In this document: piece by piece, positions 8,642 through 16,423 of the stretch
How positions within the stretch are numbered: position 1 is the first letter of the stretch
How the letters are laid out: every line of letters begins with the position of its first letter
Notes under the pieces: generated by a model
Databases searched by the model: none
Told to the model about the DNA's origin: nothing
Seen by the model: the letters and a program-made list of their open reading frames with translations, nothing else
Position numbers and translations under genes: made by a program
DNA from: Crassaminicella thermophila
GTDB lineage: Bacteria > Bacillota > Clostridia > Peptostreptococcales > Thermotaleaceae
Reading direction: 5' to 3'
Assembly: GCF_008152325.1 (NCBI RefSeq)
Contig: NZ_CP042243.1
Location: 1,927,026 to 1,991,025 of the forward strand
DNA length: 64,000 bases

Positions 8642-8713
8642 ATGTATGAAGTTATAACAATATTTCTTATGTTTGCTAGTTTGGCAGTTTCTATTGCGCA
8701 GTATCGCAAATAG
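8642..8713 (+). CDS. 23-aa Hol-Tox/type I toxin-like peptide
   Basis: Reads MYEVITIFLMFASLAVSIAQ followed by YRK. This matches the pattern of short putative holin-like toxins (a (T/V)YE start, LM..FA.L.V core, basic C-terminus) that are toxins of type I toxin-antitoxin loci, frequent in Firmicute prophages. Candidate TATAAT at 8591-8596; the purine-rich GGGGAAAGG is somewhat far from the ATG. Long-range complementary segments (8548/8863 and 8735-8744/8905-8914) fit a folded, translation-limited mRNA. An antisense antitoxin RNA would be expected from the minus strand, but I cannot place its promoter with confidence. Confidence 0.5.
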   Translation: MYEVITIFLMFASLAVSIAQYRK

Positions 8714-9060
8714 AACTGTTTTAATATAAATGTGCAGTAAGAGTTTTGCCAATTTCATTACACTATATACTTATTTATCGATTTTGTGGTGTGAATCTGT
8801 TACGATCTGGTCAATCTACCTGAGTCTTACTATCCTATATGTGACAGTGAGCGGGCGCAGATTTGATAAATTGCCTCATACACAGTAACATATTAGTACA
8901 GGCTTAACTCTTACTTATTATATGTATATTGCAAATTTTGGAAAAAGATGATAAGATTATTTTAACATAAGTAACTTTTGTTATAGCTATCAGTAGGAAC
9001 TTTCTTAATTATCACAAGCTGACCACTTGTAAAGAATTAAGAAAAAAAGGGGGCTTACAT
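8714..9060. other. Non-coding stretch with long-range pairing and a two-tier hairpin
   Basis: No convincing gene. AGTAAGAGTT (8735-8744) pairs with AACTCTTACT (8905-8914). A cruciform lies at 9001-9044: TTTCTTAATT with AATTAAGAAA, enclosing ACAAG with CTTGT. It lacks a T-run in either direction, so it is not a normal terminator. Confidence 0.4.
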
Positions 9061-9061
9061 G

Positions 9062-9206
9062 TGATCAAAAAAAGGGGTGAAAACAATTACTATTGAAATG
9101 AATATTTTTTCAACTAAAAACAGATCCATATTTCAAAGTTTAATTGTAAAAACTTAACCCCAAAAGAGCGTCAATTATTTTGGCGCTCTTCCCCTTTTTT
9201 GATCAA
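9062..9206 (+). repeat. Long inverted repeat enclosing a tiny ORF and a terminator
   Basis: TGATCAAAAAAAGGGG (9062-9077) is complementary to CCCCTTTTTTGATCA (9191-9205). Inside is a 26-codon ORF (GTG 9077, stop 9157, begins VKTITIEMNIFS) whose ribosome site is the left arm itself, so pairing would hide its translation start. The T-tract of the terminator belongs to the right arm. Confidence 0.45.
9164..9200 (+). terminator. Strong intrinsic terminator
   Basis: AAGAGCGTCAA / TTGGCGCTCTT stem of 11 bp with one G-U pair, 5-nt loop, followed by CCCCTTTTTT. Confidence 0.8.
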
Positions 9207-9220
9207 ATAAACATTATGTA

Positions 9221-9260
9221 CGAACATATGTTTGTTTTTATTTCTAATATATGGTATTAT
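9221..9260 (+). promoter_or_regulatory. Promoter with SOS (LexA) box for the lexA-like gene
   Basis: CGAACATATGTTTG (9221-9234) matches the Firmicute LexA consensus CGAAC-N4-GTTYG exactly. It overlaps the -35 (TTGTTT, 9232-9237), 17 nt before TATTAT (9255-9260). Autoregulation, or control by host LexA, is expected. Confidence 0.8.
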
Positions 9261-9277
9261 TTTCTTGAGGTGATTCT

Positions 9278-9703
9278 ATGAATCGTACTTTAAGTAAAAG
9301 ACAACAACAAATACTTGATTATATAAGAAAAGAAATAGATGAGAAAGGCTATCCTCCTACTGTTAGAGAGATTTGTAATTCTGTTGGTTTGAGTTCTTCT
9401 TCTACTGTACATGGACATTTAGAAAATCTTGAAAAGAATGGTTATATTAGAAGGGATTCAACTAAGCCAAGATGCATTGAAATAGTAGAAAAGGAAAATA
9501 ACAAACATATCATAGTTCAGGCTTCAAAAGATAATATTGCTCTTGGAATTCTAAAAGGAGATCATATACTTTTGAAAAATGTTTCTCCTAAAAAAGATGA
9601 TATTATAGCTGTGCGCATTAATGATAAGATTTCTTTCAGGAAATATACTAGATCGGCTAAGAATATTCTAGGCGTTGTCGAAGGGGTGTTTAGGAAGTTA
9701 TAA
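9278..9703 (+). CDS. LexA-like repressor lacking the self-cleavage apparatus
   Basis: 141 aa against about 200 for LexA. Residues 1-65 are a complete LexA winged HTH ([38 protein letters not shown]). The C-terminal part aligns with the end of the S24 domain ([20 protein letters not shown] ... [10 protein letters not shown]). The linker with the Ala-Gly cleavage site is missing, the catalytic Ser (GDSM in LexA) is replaced in KDNIALGIL, and the catalytic Lys position reads SFRKY. It should therefore bind SOS boxes but not self-cleave on RecA filaments. It has its own SOS box upstream and RBS TTGAGGTGATT. It may damp SOS or the phage's other SOS-box genes. Confidence 0.85.
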   Translation: MNRTLSKRQQQILDYIRKEIDEKGYPPTVREICNSVGLSSSSTVHGHLENLEKNGYIRRDSTKPRCIEIVEKENNKHIIVQASKDNIALGILKGDHILLKNVSPKKDDIIAVRINDKISFRKYTRSAKNILGVVEGVFRKL

Positions 9704-9708
9704 AGGAA

Positions 9709-9730
9709 GGGCAGGAAATCTTTCCTGCCC
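9709..9730. terminator. Bidirectional terminator between convergent genes
   Basis: GGGCAGGAAA / TTTCCTGCCC stem of about 10 bp between the lexA-like gene (+) and the DUF4325 gene (-). Confidence 0.75.
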
Positions 9731-9733
9731 TGT

Positions 9734-10039
9734 TTAATTGATTGCGTTATTTTTTAAATTTGACCATCTTGATGCCATAACATATTTAACAACACTTGAA
9801 ATTGTGTCATTCATATTATTAAACTTTATTCTTTTTTTGAAGTTATCTAAGCCTATCTCAAGTAACATTTTTCCAAAAACTTCGTCTGCGCAAGATTGAT
9901 TGATTCCTTCAACATTAATAAAGTCAATTACTATATCTTGGTCTTGTTTATTGAATTCAACAATTATTTTTTGTCTAATGTTTGCTCCCAAATCTCTAGT
10001 GCTTAAAACTTTTCCCCATTGATCCATTCTAATCACCAT
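9734..10039 (-). CDS. STAS-like DUF4325 protein
   Basis: About 101 aa from ATG 10039 (MVIRMDQWGKVLSTRDLGANI), preceded by AAGGAGG at 7-nt spacing; the upstream gene ends inside this ribosome site, so the two are coupled. The pattern DLGANIR...IVIDFINVEGINQSCADEVFGKML is typical of DUF4325, a STAS-related fold found beside GHKL ATPases. It is a likely partner of the STAS-ATPase upstream, as in anti-sigma/anti-anti-sigma partner switching. Function otherwise unknown. Confidence 0.75.
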   Translation of the reverse strand: MVIRMDQWGKVLSTRDLGANIRQKIIVEFNKQDQDIVIDFINVEGINQSCADEVFGKMLLEIGLDNFKKRIKFNNMNDTISSVVKYVMASRWSNLKNNAIN

Positions 10040-10050
10040 AAAGCACCTCC

Positions 10051-10995
10051 TTAAATCCAATCAAAATCCTCCGTACTATCCATCGGAAATTCCCTATCAA
10101 ATATATTTTTTACATTTACCTCATTGTCTAATTGAAACTCTAACGCTACTATTGTTCCTGTCCAGCAATCAATATCCATTTGTAATACATCATTTCCATT
10201 TTTTATCAAACATAACCCCTTTCCGGAAATAATTTTCATTCTTCCATAGTTTTCTTTTATAAATTCTGATGAGAAAAATAGTCCTTCTCCAGTATGGCCT
10301 TTTCCATATTTACTTGATATACCTTTTCTTAGTGCATAAAGTATATATTCGTGGTCATAGACTAAGCAATCCCTTTCTGAAGGGTCTATATTATTGCTGG
10401 ATTTTAAACTTTTTGGTATGCCAATTCCGCAATCTGCAATACATATTTCAAGCTTTCTTTTATTTCGATAAGTTTGTGCACATATAAAACCGTTAATAGG
10501 CGATAATGAATGACGTATTGTATTATCTACTATTTCTCCTATTGAATATGAAACCGCTTCTAATATATTAGAATCTCCTTTTATTTGTGATTGAAAAATA
10601 TGTTTAAAGTGCTCTGCTATTTGTGAATCTTCATTTGGATTCTGCCCTTTAATTTCTTTAAGTTCCATCAATCTATTTGAACAGTCATATCTACATTGTG
10701 TTATACCTATATCAACACCAAAAGCGTTGTAAAAATCCATTCGTTCAAAGTAAGAATTTACATGTTTAGAAGGTATTAATTTGTACTCATTTGCTATTTT
10801 ATTATGCTGACAATACTTAATCAAACAGGCCAAAGTGCAAAATCCAACTGGAGAAATAAATGTTAAATGTTCTAAGTCAAAAACAAGACTATCATATTTT
10901 GTGTAATTATTATTCAACACATTATTATTATCTGCCAAAAAACTATCTAATGTATCAAAATTTAACGCTCCTCGAACTCTTACAGTTAAATCCAA
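10051..10995 (-). CDS. STAS domain fused to GHKL (HATPase_c) ATPase
   Basis: 314 aa, TTG start with AAAGGGGG upstream. Residues 1-110 look like a STAS domain (SLVFDLEHLTFISPVGFCTL). Residues ~145-290 are a histidine-kinase-like/SpoIIAB-like ATPase with N-box EIVDNTIRHS, G1 box IADCGIGIP and G2 region GKGHTGEGLFF. There is no dimerisation/phosphoacceptor domain, so this is not a sensor kinase. It forms a two-gene operon with the DUF4325 protein, with an SOS box inside the promoter. Partner-switching regulation or a phage-encoded conflict/defence role are both possible; I cannot choose between them. Confidence 0.75.
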   Translation of the reverse strand: MDLTVRVRGALNFDTLDSFLADNNNVLNNNYTKYDSLVFDLEHLTFISPVGFCTLACLIKYCQHNKIANEYKLIPSKHVNSYFERMDFYNAFGVDIGITQCRYDCSNRLMELKEIKGQNPNEDSQIAEHFKHIFQSQIKGDSNILEAVSYSIGEIVDNTIRHSLSPINGFICAQTYRNKRKLEICIADCGIGIPKSLKSSNNIDPSERDCLVYDHEYILYALRKGISSKYGKGHTGEGLFFSSEFIKENYGRMKIISGKGLCLIKNGNDVLQMDIDCWTGTIVALEFQLDNEVNVKNIFDREFPMDSTEDFDWI

Positions 10996-11102
10996 AGTTA
11001 ATCCCCCTTTTTAGTAAAACATTTTTCCTTTTTTGTCAATTAATACTATTTCTACATAATATTTAAACTTTCCTCTTTTTTACTAAAATAGGGAATACAT
11101 AC

Positions 11103-11131
11103 ATTATATCAGAACATACGTTCTCGGCAAA
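11103..11131 (-). promoter_or_regulatory. SOS-regulated promoter of the STAS-ATPase operon
   Basis: Minus-strand -35 TTGCCG (11131-11126), 17-nt spacer, -10 TATAAT (11108-11103). The spacer holds the perfect palindromic LexA box AGAACATACGTTCT (11111-11124). Confidence 0.8.
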
Positions 11132-11152
11132 GCAATATTATAATTTCAAAAG

Positions 11153-11170
11153 GGTAGGAGTAATCCTACC
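11153..11170. terminator. Hairpin downstream of the 66-aa Xre gene
   Basis: GGTAGGA / TCCTACC, 4-nt loop; on the minus strand it is followed by CTTTTG. About 110 nt of otherwise empty sequence separates it from the gene. Confidence 0.5.
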
Positions 11171-11282
11171 TTATCAATACATTCTATATCTCCCCATCTA
11201 TAGCAGCAACTTCATCCTGCTATACACACATTCCCCTAAACACAGCATATACCACTCTCTTATTGCTTTTTCGTAGGAAATA

Positions 11283-11483
11283 TTAATTAGTTGATTTTTC
11301 ATATAATTCGTCTAATGTCATGCCAAGATAATCAGCAATTTTTTTCGCAACACCAATTTTCATACTATTAAAATTCTTTTTCCCAGATACATAATCTGAT
11401 ATAGTTTGTTGTGGTATCCCTATATCCTTTGATAACCTGTAACCAGAAACATTGTTATCTTCTAATACTTTTTTAAATGCCAT
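11283..11483 (-). CDS. Small Xre-family HTH regulator
   Basis: 66 aa, one HTH domain (VSGYRLSKDIGIPQQTISDYVSGKKN). It sits at the end of the lysis region next to small membrane ORFs. The palindrome inside the promoter at 11807-11826 is a candidate target. Confidence 0.75.
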   Translation of the reverse strand: MAFKKVLEDNNVSGYRLSKDIGIPQQTISDYVSGKKNFNSMKIGVAKKIADYLGMTLDELYEKSTN

Positions 11484-11492
11484 TTAATCACC

Positions 11493-11624
11493 CTATTTCC
11501 TTCTTAATAGATCAATTATTAGTAGTGTTATCCCTAGATAGAATAATACATCAAATACTTTATATGGTGTTAATAAGTGAAGTGCTTGAATAATCAATAA
11601 GCCTACTAGATATTTTTTATTCAT
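11493..11624 (-). CDS. 43-aa membrane peptide
   Basis: MNKKYLVGLLIIQALHLL..., two short hydrophobic stretches and a basic end (LLRRK). No clear ribosome site, so it may be translated only poorly or not at all. Confidence 0.35.
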   Translation of the reverse strand: MNKKYLVGLLIIQALHLLTPYKVFDVLFYLGITLLIIDLLRRK

Positions 11625-11662
11625 AGTTTTATGCTAGATGTGATATAATAGTATTAAGAGTT

Positions 11663-11678
11663 GGGGCTTTTTAGCCCC
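11663..11678. other. Short hairpin GGGGCT-N4-AGCCCC
   Basis: Perfect 6-bp GC-rich stem right after the 31-aa ORF. No T-run on the gene's strand; probably a 3'-end stabiliser or weak terminator. Confidence 0.5.
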
Positions 11679-11683
11679 TGTGA

Positions 11684-11779
11684 TTAGTCGTTTCTATCTC
11701 TTTGAAGTGCAACTACTATGGCGATGGTACTTACTACTTCGAAGATGATATGGACGACTTTTTCAATTTCATCTAGCAT
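11684..11779 (-). CDS. 31-aa amphipathic membrane-type peptide
   Basis: Begins MLDEIEKVVHIIFEVVSTIA and ends in a charged RDRND tail, with an excellent ribosome site (GAGAGGTGAGGA). It is driven by an almost ideal promoter with an internal palindrome. Size and layout fit a type I toxin or small phage regulatory/membrane peptide. No antisense RNA was identified. Confidence 0.55.
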   Translation of the reverse strand: MLDEIEKVVHIIFEVVSTIAIVVALQRDRND

Positions 11780-11804
11780 TTCCTCACCTCTCTTTCTTAA
11801 TTAT

Positions 11805-11833
11805 ATTATACCGTATTTTCGGTATAGTGTCAA
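11805..11833 (-). promoter_or_regulatory. Consensus sigma-A promoter with embedded palindromic operator
   Basis: Minus-strand TTGACA (11833-11828), 17 nt, TATAAT (11810-11805): both hexamers are perfect. The palindrome TATACCGTATTTTCGGTATA (11807-11826, arms TATACCG/CGGTATA) occupies the spacer and half the -10, as expected for tight repression. Confidence 0.85.
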
Positions 11834-11873
11834 GAAATATTTTCCATTTTCTCAAAAACAAAAAAACAGGAGC

Positions 11874-12080
11874 CTAAGCCCCTGCGTCTTCTTTCTTCTC
11901 ACTTTTTGGATCATGCTTCGTGAAAAAGAAAGTAGTAATACTGCTGCTACTAGCAATCAAAGCACCTAAAATCATTAGTATCATTTTTTCTTGTCTAAAA
12001 TAGAATAATGCTCCTGAAAGGACAAGAAGCACTATTAAAGCATATACATATTCAAATTTGATTTTCCTTATAAATTCCAT
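11874..12080 (-). CDS. Holin-like small membrane protein
   Basis: 68 aa with two TM segments (YVYALIVLLVLSGALFYF and MILMILGALIASSSSI) and a charged C-terminus (KHDPKSEKKEDAGA), the usual small-holin layout. It follows XhlA and the amidase in one operon and would permeabilise the membrane so lysin can reach the wall. Confidence 0.65.
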   Translation of the reverse strand: MEFIRKIKFEYVYALIVLLVLSGALFYFRQEKMILMILGALIASSSSITTFFFTKHDPKSEKKEDAGA

Positions 12081-12084
12081 AATA

Positions 12085-12303
12085 TTACCTCCCTATGTTT
12101 TGTATGTACCAAAAGAAAAAGCCTAGCAATGTAGTACCGCCTAGCATTACTAAAGCTTTAATCCAGCTTGTTAGATTCTCTAATTTTTCTATCAAGCTTG
12201 TAATTTTCTCTCCTGTTTTTGCATTATTTATTTCTAGTTGTTTAATTCTATCAGCATGATTGTTTAAACGATTTACAATCTCCTCGTGTCTTTCACATAC
12301 CAT
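12085..12303 (-). CDS. xhlA: XhlA-type haemolysin/holin accessory protein
   Basis: 72 aa: N-terminal coiled coil (HEEIVNRLNNHADRIKQLE) followed by a C-terminal TM helix (ALVMLGGTTLLGFFFWYI), the PBSX XhlA pattern. In PBSX it acts with XhlB holin and the amidase XlyA in lysis, and the same trio lies here in order. Confidence 0.8.
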   Translation of the reverse strand: MVCERHEEIVNRLNNHADRIKQLEINNAKTGEKITSLIEKLENLTSWIKALVMLGGTTLLGFFFWYIQNIGR

Positions 12304-12311
12304 AGCAACAC

Positions 12312-12877
12312 CTACTTTCTATCTGTTAATTGATCCAGTAATGCAAATACTTCTCCTCTTGTAATTGGATCATTGAATCTCTTTTCATGTATTGTAATGC
12401 CCTTGTTGTTAAGATTAATAAAACACTTTTCGGCCCAATGTTTTTTCTTTCTTTGAAAAGCTTCAGCAAGTACTTTGTTCATAGGAAACTTAGTTCCAGG
12501 ACAACTCTTGTATTTTGCAAAATGATTATGTCCGTAAATCTTCATCTTTCCATATCGCTTAAATATATCTTCTAATAACTCATAAAGCTTATCTAATTGC
12601 GCCTGTGGTGGTTCTGCTATATCAAAATTTCCTACCAAACAAATTCCAATTGATTCAAAATTGCAATGCTGTTCTTTGCAATGCGCTCCTGGTGTCTTTT
12701 CATCTCTGCCTTTTAGAATTTCATATTTATCTCCAACTTTTTCTATCACATAATGATAGCCTATATCGCTCCATCCCCTAACCTGCATATGATATCTTTT
12801 GATTGCATTAAAAATCAACAACCTTACCATCTTTTAGTAAGGCTATGATGTAAAATAATTTTATTTGGATTATTCAT
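12312..12877 (-). pseudogene. N-acetylmuramoyl-L-alanine amidase (endolysin), two frameshifts
   Basis: Amidase_2/PGRP-type endolysin cleaving the MurNAc-L-Ala bond of peptidoglycan. Reading from ATG 12877 gives MNNPNKIILHHSLTKDGK...VVDFNAIKRYHM only if one base is removed from the A-run at 12832-12835 and one from the T-run at 12810-12814. The rest is open: zinc ligands ILHHS, GHNHF and KSCPGTKFP, and a C-terminal region (ITRGEVFALLDQL) like a wall-binding repeat. As written, only a truncated version missing the first zinc histidine could be made from an internal start. The lysin is thus probably inactive unless these are sequence errors. Confidence 0.8.
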
Positions 12878-12930
12878 ATTGCATTTCCTCCTCTTTTCTG
12901 CATAAAAATAACACCTATAAGGTGCTTATA

Positions 12931-13335
12931 CTATGCATTTTCAATCTCTGTTTTTTTCTGTTGATACTCTTGTTGTAGTCTTGTTACTTCAGCATCTTCA
13001 CCTAAATCTCTCGCATCTCTAATAAGTTGCAAGTATTGATTTTTAAGTTCTTCTAATTTTTTCTCCTTTAGTTCTTCTGTTATATCAGTTTCTACTCGCC
13101 CATCTACAGGTGTATAATCAACACCATCTACATTAATTAAATCTGTATTAGTTATATCATCTACATAATCACCATTATCTAAATCGAATTTTACCCATTT
13201 ATAAATTCTTGTATTTCCTTCTTCAACCTTTTCTAGCTTCATTTCTTTTCCATACCACTTTTTAATCACAGCATTTTGAATTCCTGTATCAACTTCTTCG
13301 ACTTCAAAAACTGTACCATTTTCTACACTAAACAT
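12931..13335 (-). CDS. Phage tail-associated protein with C-terminal coiled coil
   Basis: 134 aa between the tail fibre and amidase, the usual place of XkdW/XkdX-like or fibre-assembly proteins. It has a beta-rich N-terminus with repeated acidic turns and a heptad-like C-terminus (KEKKLEELKNQYLQLIRDA). Exact family not recognised; a fibre-tip or assembly role is inferred from position. Confidence 0.55.
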   Translation of the reverse strand: MFSVENGTVFEVEEVDTGIQNAVIKKWYGKEMKLEKVEEGNTRIYKWVKFDLDNGDYVDDITNTDLINVDGVDYTPVDGRVETDITEELKEKKLEELKNQYLQLIRDARDLGEDAEVTRLQQEYQQKKTEIENA

Positions 13336-13351
13336 ATCATTACCCTCCTTA

Positions 13352-14384
13352 TTAATCTAATACATATCCATAAACAACAGAATTGTAACTGGAAGTAACA
13401 TCAACATAAATACTTAAACTTGAATCAAATCTTATTGGGGCATTTACAAAAGTTAAACTACCTGATGTATCAGTAAATGTTTGCATTACATAATCACTTA
13501 AATTTATAATATCACTACCATCTATGTTTACTCTTAAAGAATACAAATTTGCATTATCATAAAGGTATACTGCGAGATTTATTAACTCTCCACTTCCGGT
13601 TATATTAAGTATATTTACTTCACCTACATCTCCTCTAATATGGTTTGCTGCCCCTACTCTAATTTTACTCGCATCGTAAGCATTTCCATTCAAATTTTTC
13701 CACTTCCCTCCATAGTAATATTGTAAGCTCCCGTTGTATTCTCTAAAATGCAATCCATCTACGCTATCAGCATTTCCACCATTAGCAGGGAGCGAAGATG
13801 GTCTATTTAGTAAGTGATTCCAATCTCTTATAGAATCCCTATGCCACCCATCAAGTAAGTCCGCATCTAAACCACTACCATGACCATCTGCCGCCTTAAC
13901 TCTATCTCTAACATAAGTAGCAGATGTAACTTTACTGTATGCATCATTTGCTTTGTCATATGCGGTTTTAACTGCTTTACTACTTGCTGCTGTAGTAGAA
14001 CTTGTACTAGTTACACTATCTGATACAGCTCTTTGTGTTGTTATATATCCTACATCATTACTTAACTGACTTAATTTTGTTGGCTTTTATACTATCAGCA
14101 TAATTCTTTGCATTTTGTTCTGCCACATTAGCTTTTGCTTGAGCTCCAGAAGGAGTTTCTGCTCCTACATCTGCAGCAGTCAAAACTATATCTCCAGTTT
14201 TGTTATTTACTGATGTTACTGGTATATCTAAATTGTTAATATCATTTCTTATTTCACTTATTTTATCGTTAACATTTTTTAATTCAGCATCAATAATATC
14301 AGCATTAGTATTAAAATCTTCAATATTGTAATTTTCATTTGCTAAAGGTTTCTTTAACTTATAATTTTCAGTATAATCAGGCAA
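13352..14384 (-). pseudogene. Tail fibre, single frameshift
   Basis: Host-recognition fibre at the distal end of the tail operon. The first reading frame covers the typical XkdV-like start (MPDYTENYKLKKP...NYNIEDFN) and a repeat TSVNNKTGDIVLTAADVGA. At 14083-14086 (A-run of four on the minus strand) the frame is lost. Removing one base continues as PTKLSQLSNDVGYITT... DADLLDGWHRDS... through the C-terminal receptor-binding part to 13352. The total length is consistent with exactly one inserted base. Fibre genes are often variable, but this lesion would remove the receptor-binding half. Confidence 0.8.
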
Positions 14385-14921
14385 TTATATCACCTCTCTT
14401 AAATCAGTATGAGTATATAAAGCTAAATCAGCGTGGGTAAACTGCGATAAATACTGATAAGTATTGTAAGTATATTCAAAAGTAAATCCTAAATGTGCTG
14501 GCTTAATATCTTCTATGGCATTTTTTAAATCATCCATATTGGGTGGAATTCCTTTTGTCCCAACAAAAGTTATAGTAAATAAATAGTTTGAATTATTCTC
14601 TGTAACTTCAACCTCTCCATTACTATAGCTTTCAGCTACATTTTTAATTAAATTTATGGTTATAGTACCTTGCCCTCGAATTTTTGATTTTATAACACTT
14701 CTTCTATACTTTATATCTTTGTTCTTATTTACAGGTATCCCTAACTCTTTTTCCCATCTATCTAATGATGTATCAGCTAGATCTACAAAGAATTGATTAA
14801 GCGTATTATCTAAACTTGTTTTGAATTGCTGTATTTCGCTATTTTCTACATCTGTGATATTAGCTATTACTTGACTTGTTTTATAGTAACCAGGAAGGTA
14901 TTTCATAAGCTGATTAGACAT
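14385..14921 (-). CDS. xkdU: Baseplate wedge protein, XkdU/YmfQ (DUF2313) family
   Basis: 178 aa. The pattern LMKYLPGYYKTSQ..., SLDRWEKELGIP, YRRSVIKSKIRGQGTIT is typical of the DUF2313 baseplate component that joins gpJ-like wedges to the fibre. It overlaps the J-like gene upstream by 8 nt. No defects seen. Confidence 0.85.
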   Translation of the reverse strand: MSNQLMKYLPGYYKTSQVIANITDVENSEIQQFKTSLDNTLNQFFVDLADTSLDRWEKELGIPVNKNKDIKYRRSVIKSKIRGQGTITINLIKNVAESYSNGEVEVTENNSNYLFTITFVGTKGIPPNMDDLKNAIEDIKPAHLGFTFEYTYNTYQYLSQFTHADLALYTHTDLREVI

Positions 14922-15957
14922 TTGTTACACCACCTAAAACTGCAACTTCATTATCAGCTATAGTTATGTTTGAAGTGCCACCATTTACAATTAAATTTGA
15001 ATAGTCAAGTACTCCTATAGTATCTAATATAATGCTACCGACTTTTGCATAGCTTACATAGTCCTCTACAAAAGCTATTTCTTTCAAATATGCAGTTATA
15101 TTATTTTCTATATTTGTTATTACCTCTTGCTCTGCATAATTGTCTGTATCAATAGTTAAAGTCACATTAATATTTATTGGAACTTCTGTTGCACTTACAA
15201 CTGTTACTGTTGCGCCTATTGGTCTATTTTCTTCAATGTGGTTATATACTGCATCTATTAACTCTTGTTCTGCTCCTGTTTTATTACTATCTATAATCAT
15301 TACCTTTACTGTTCCTGGACCATTGGCAAGCGGAAAAACTCTAGCATCTCCAACTCCTGTAACTTCCTTAGCCCAATTTCTATAATGCCATTTGTTACCA
15401 CTTGTTGCAGGAGTTCTAACCTTATCAAAATATCTCTGTCTTAATTCTTCGTCAGTTTCACCATCATATCCATTAGTTACTGCATTAAGATTTGTCACGC
15501 CAGTTAAACCTGCAATTGTTACAGGAAAATATTTTATTGCTCCTGCTGGTACATTTCCTATACTTCCTTCTTCTTCACACTCAACTAAAACATCTACTTG
15601 TCCTGTAGCATCTATTGTTTTAGTTTCTTTTACAACAAAATTAACAGTATCGCTAGCTACTAATGTTCCTTCGTTTACTATTGTTCCTTCACTTCCTGTT
15701 ATTGTAACAATAGTAGTAGCTTTTGTGGCAGACTTTCTTGTCAAGCCTTGTTCTGCTACTTTCTTATCTAGCCATTCTCCTGTAGCAGTTTCTACAAAGC
15801 CTTTATCTAGTATAGATTCTTGTTTTTTATAAGCATTTTCCAACTCTATAGCTACAGACTTTAAAACATCATAAAAAAAAGACCCTTCGGTCTTGTCATA
15901 TTCATCTGATATGTTTTGTAGCATTCTATTTTGTATTGTATCTCTATCATCTGCCAT
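14914..15957 (-). CDS. xkdT: Baseplate protein J-like (XkdT)
   Basis: 347 aa, close to PBSX XkdT/P2 gpJ size. Hallmarks are the N-terminal SDEYDKTEGSFFYDVLKS helix, GEWLDKKVAEQGLTRKSAT, the PAGAIKYFP strand, and the GYDGETDEELRQRYFDKVRTPATSGN motif. Wedge component of the contractile-tail baseplate, intact. Confidence 0.93.
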   Translation of the reverse strand: MADDRDTIQNRMLQNISDEYDKTEGSFFYDVLKSVAIELENAYKKQESILDKGFVETATGEWLDKKVAEQGLTRKSATKATTIVTITGSEGTIVNEGTLVASDTVNFVVKETKTIDATGQVDVLVECEEEGSIGNVPAGAIKYFPVTIAGLTGVTNLNAVTNGYDGETDEELRQRYFDKVRTPATSGNKWHYRNWAKEVTGVGDARVFPLANGPGTVKVMIIDSNKTGAEQELIDAVYNHIEENRPIGATVTVVSATEVPININVTLTIDTDNYAEQEVITNIENNITAYLKEIAFVEDYVSYAKVGSIILDTIGVLDYSNLIVNGGTSNITIADNEVAVLGGVTNV

Positions 15958-16410
15958 CTATATATTCACCTCCTGGTCGAAGGTGCGACCATCTTCTAAG
16001 TTCACTGTAAAGAATACTTTCAAGGTAGCTCTTTCTTGTATTGTTCTAAAATTGTTAATGTCTACAATCATTGGGTGTTTTAGTAAGGCTTCCGTAATTT
16101 CTCTTTTTAATTCAGACCTTATAAAACCAAATGGAAGCTTTTTCCCCATAATTAGTTTTTTAATTGTTATTCCATATTCTTCATTAATATCTTCTTTTTC
16201 ATATATTTTAAATTTGAATTTTTCAGTTCTTAATATCTTTTCAATCCAAACTTTTATAGCTTCAATATCTTCAGCTTTTACTAGTTTTCCATCTCTAATA
16301 ACAAAATCTCCTTCGGTAAAGTCAAATAAAAAACTAGTGCCAAGATTTTGCTGTATTGTGTTCTTTTCTACTTTACTTATAGTAGTATCTAAATCTAAGC
16401 TTGGAAACAT
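15958..16410 (-). CDS. xkdS: Baseplate wedge protein, XkdS (DUF2634, gp25-like)
   Basis: 150 aa. Features include FLFDFTEGDFVIRDGKLVKA, AIKVWIEKILRTEKFKFKIY and a C-terminal VFFTVNLEDGRTFDQEV, typical of the lysozyme-like gp25/XkdS wedge subunit. One base separates it from the J-like gene. Confidence 0.85.
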   Translation of the reverse strand: MFPSLDLDTTISKVEKNTIQQNLGTSFLFDFTEGDFVIRDGKLVKAEDIEAIKVWIEKILRTEKFKFKIYEKEDINEEYGITIKKLIMGKKLPFGFIRSELKREITEALLKHPMIVDINNFRTIQERATLKVFFTVNLEDGRTFDQEVNI

Positions 16411-16423
16411 ATCATCACCTACC

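Noticed and set aside
8555..8758. 67-aa minus-strand ORF over the toxin region
   Set aside because: No ribosome site, cysteine-rich and random-looking, and antisense to the better-supported 23-aa ORF.
9001..9044. Two-tier hairpin as an intrinsic terminator
   Set aside because: Neither strand has a T-run after the stem; listed as a structural element only.
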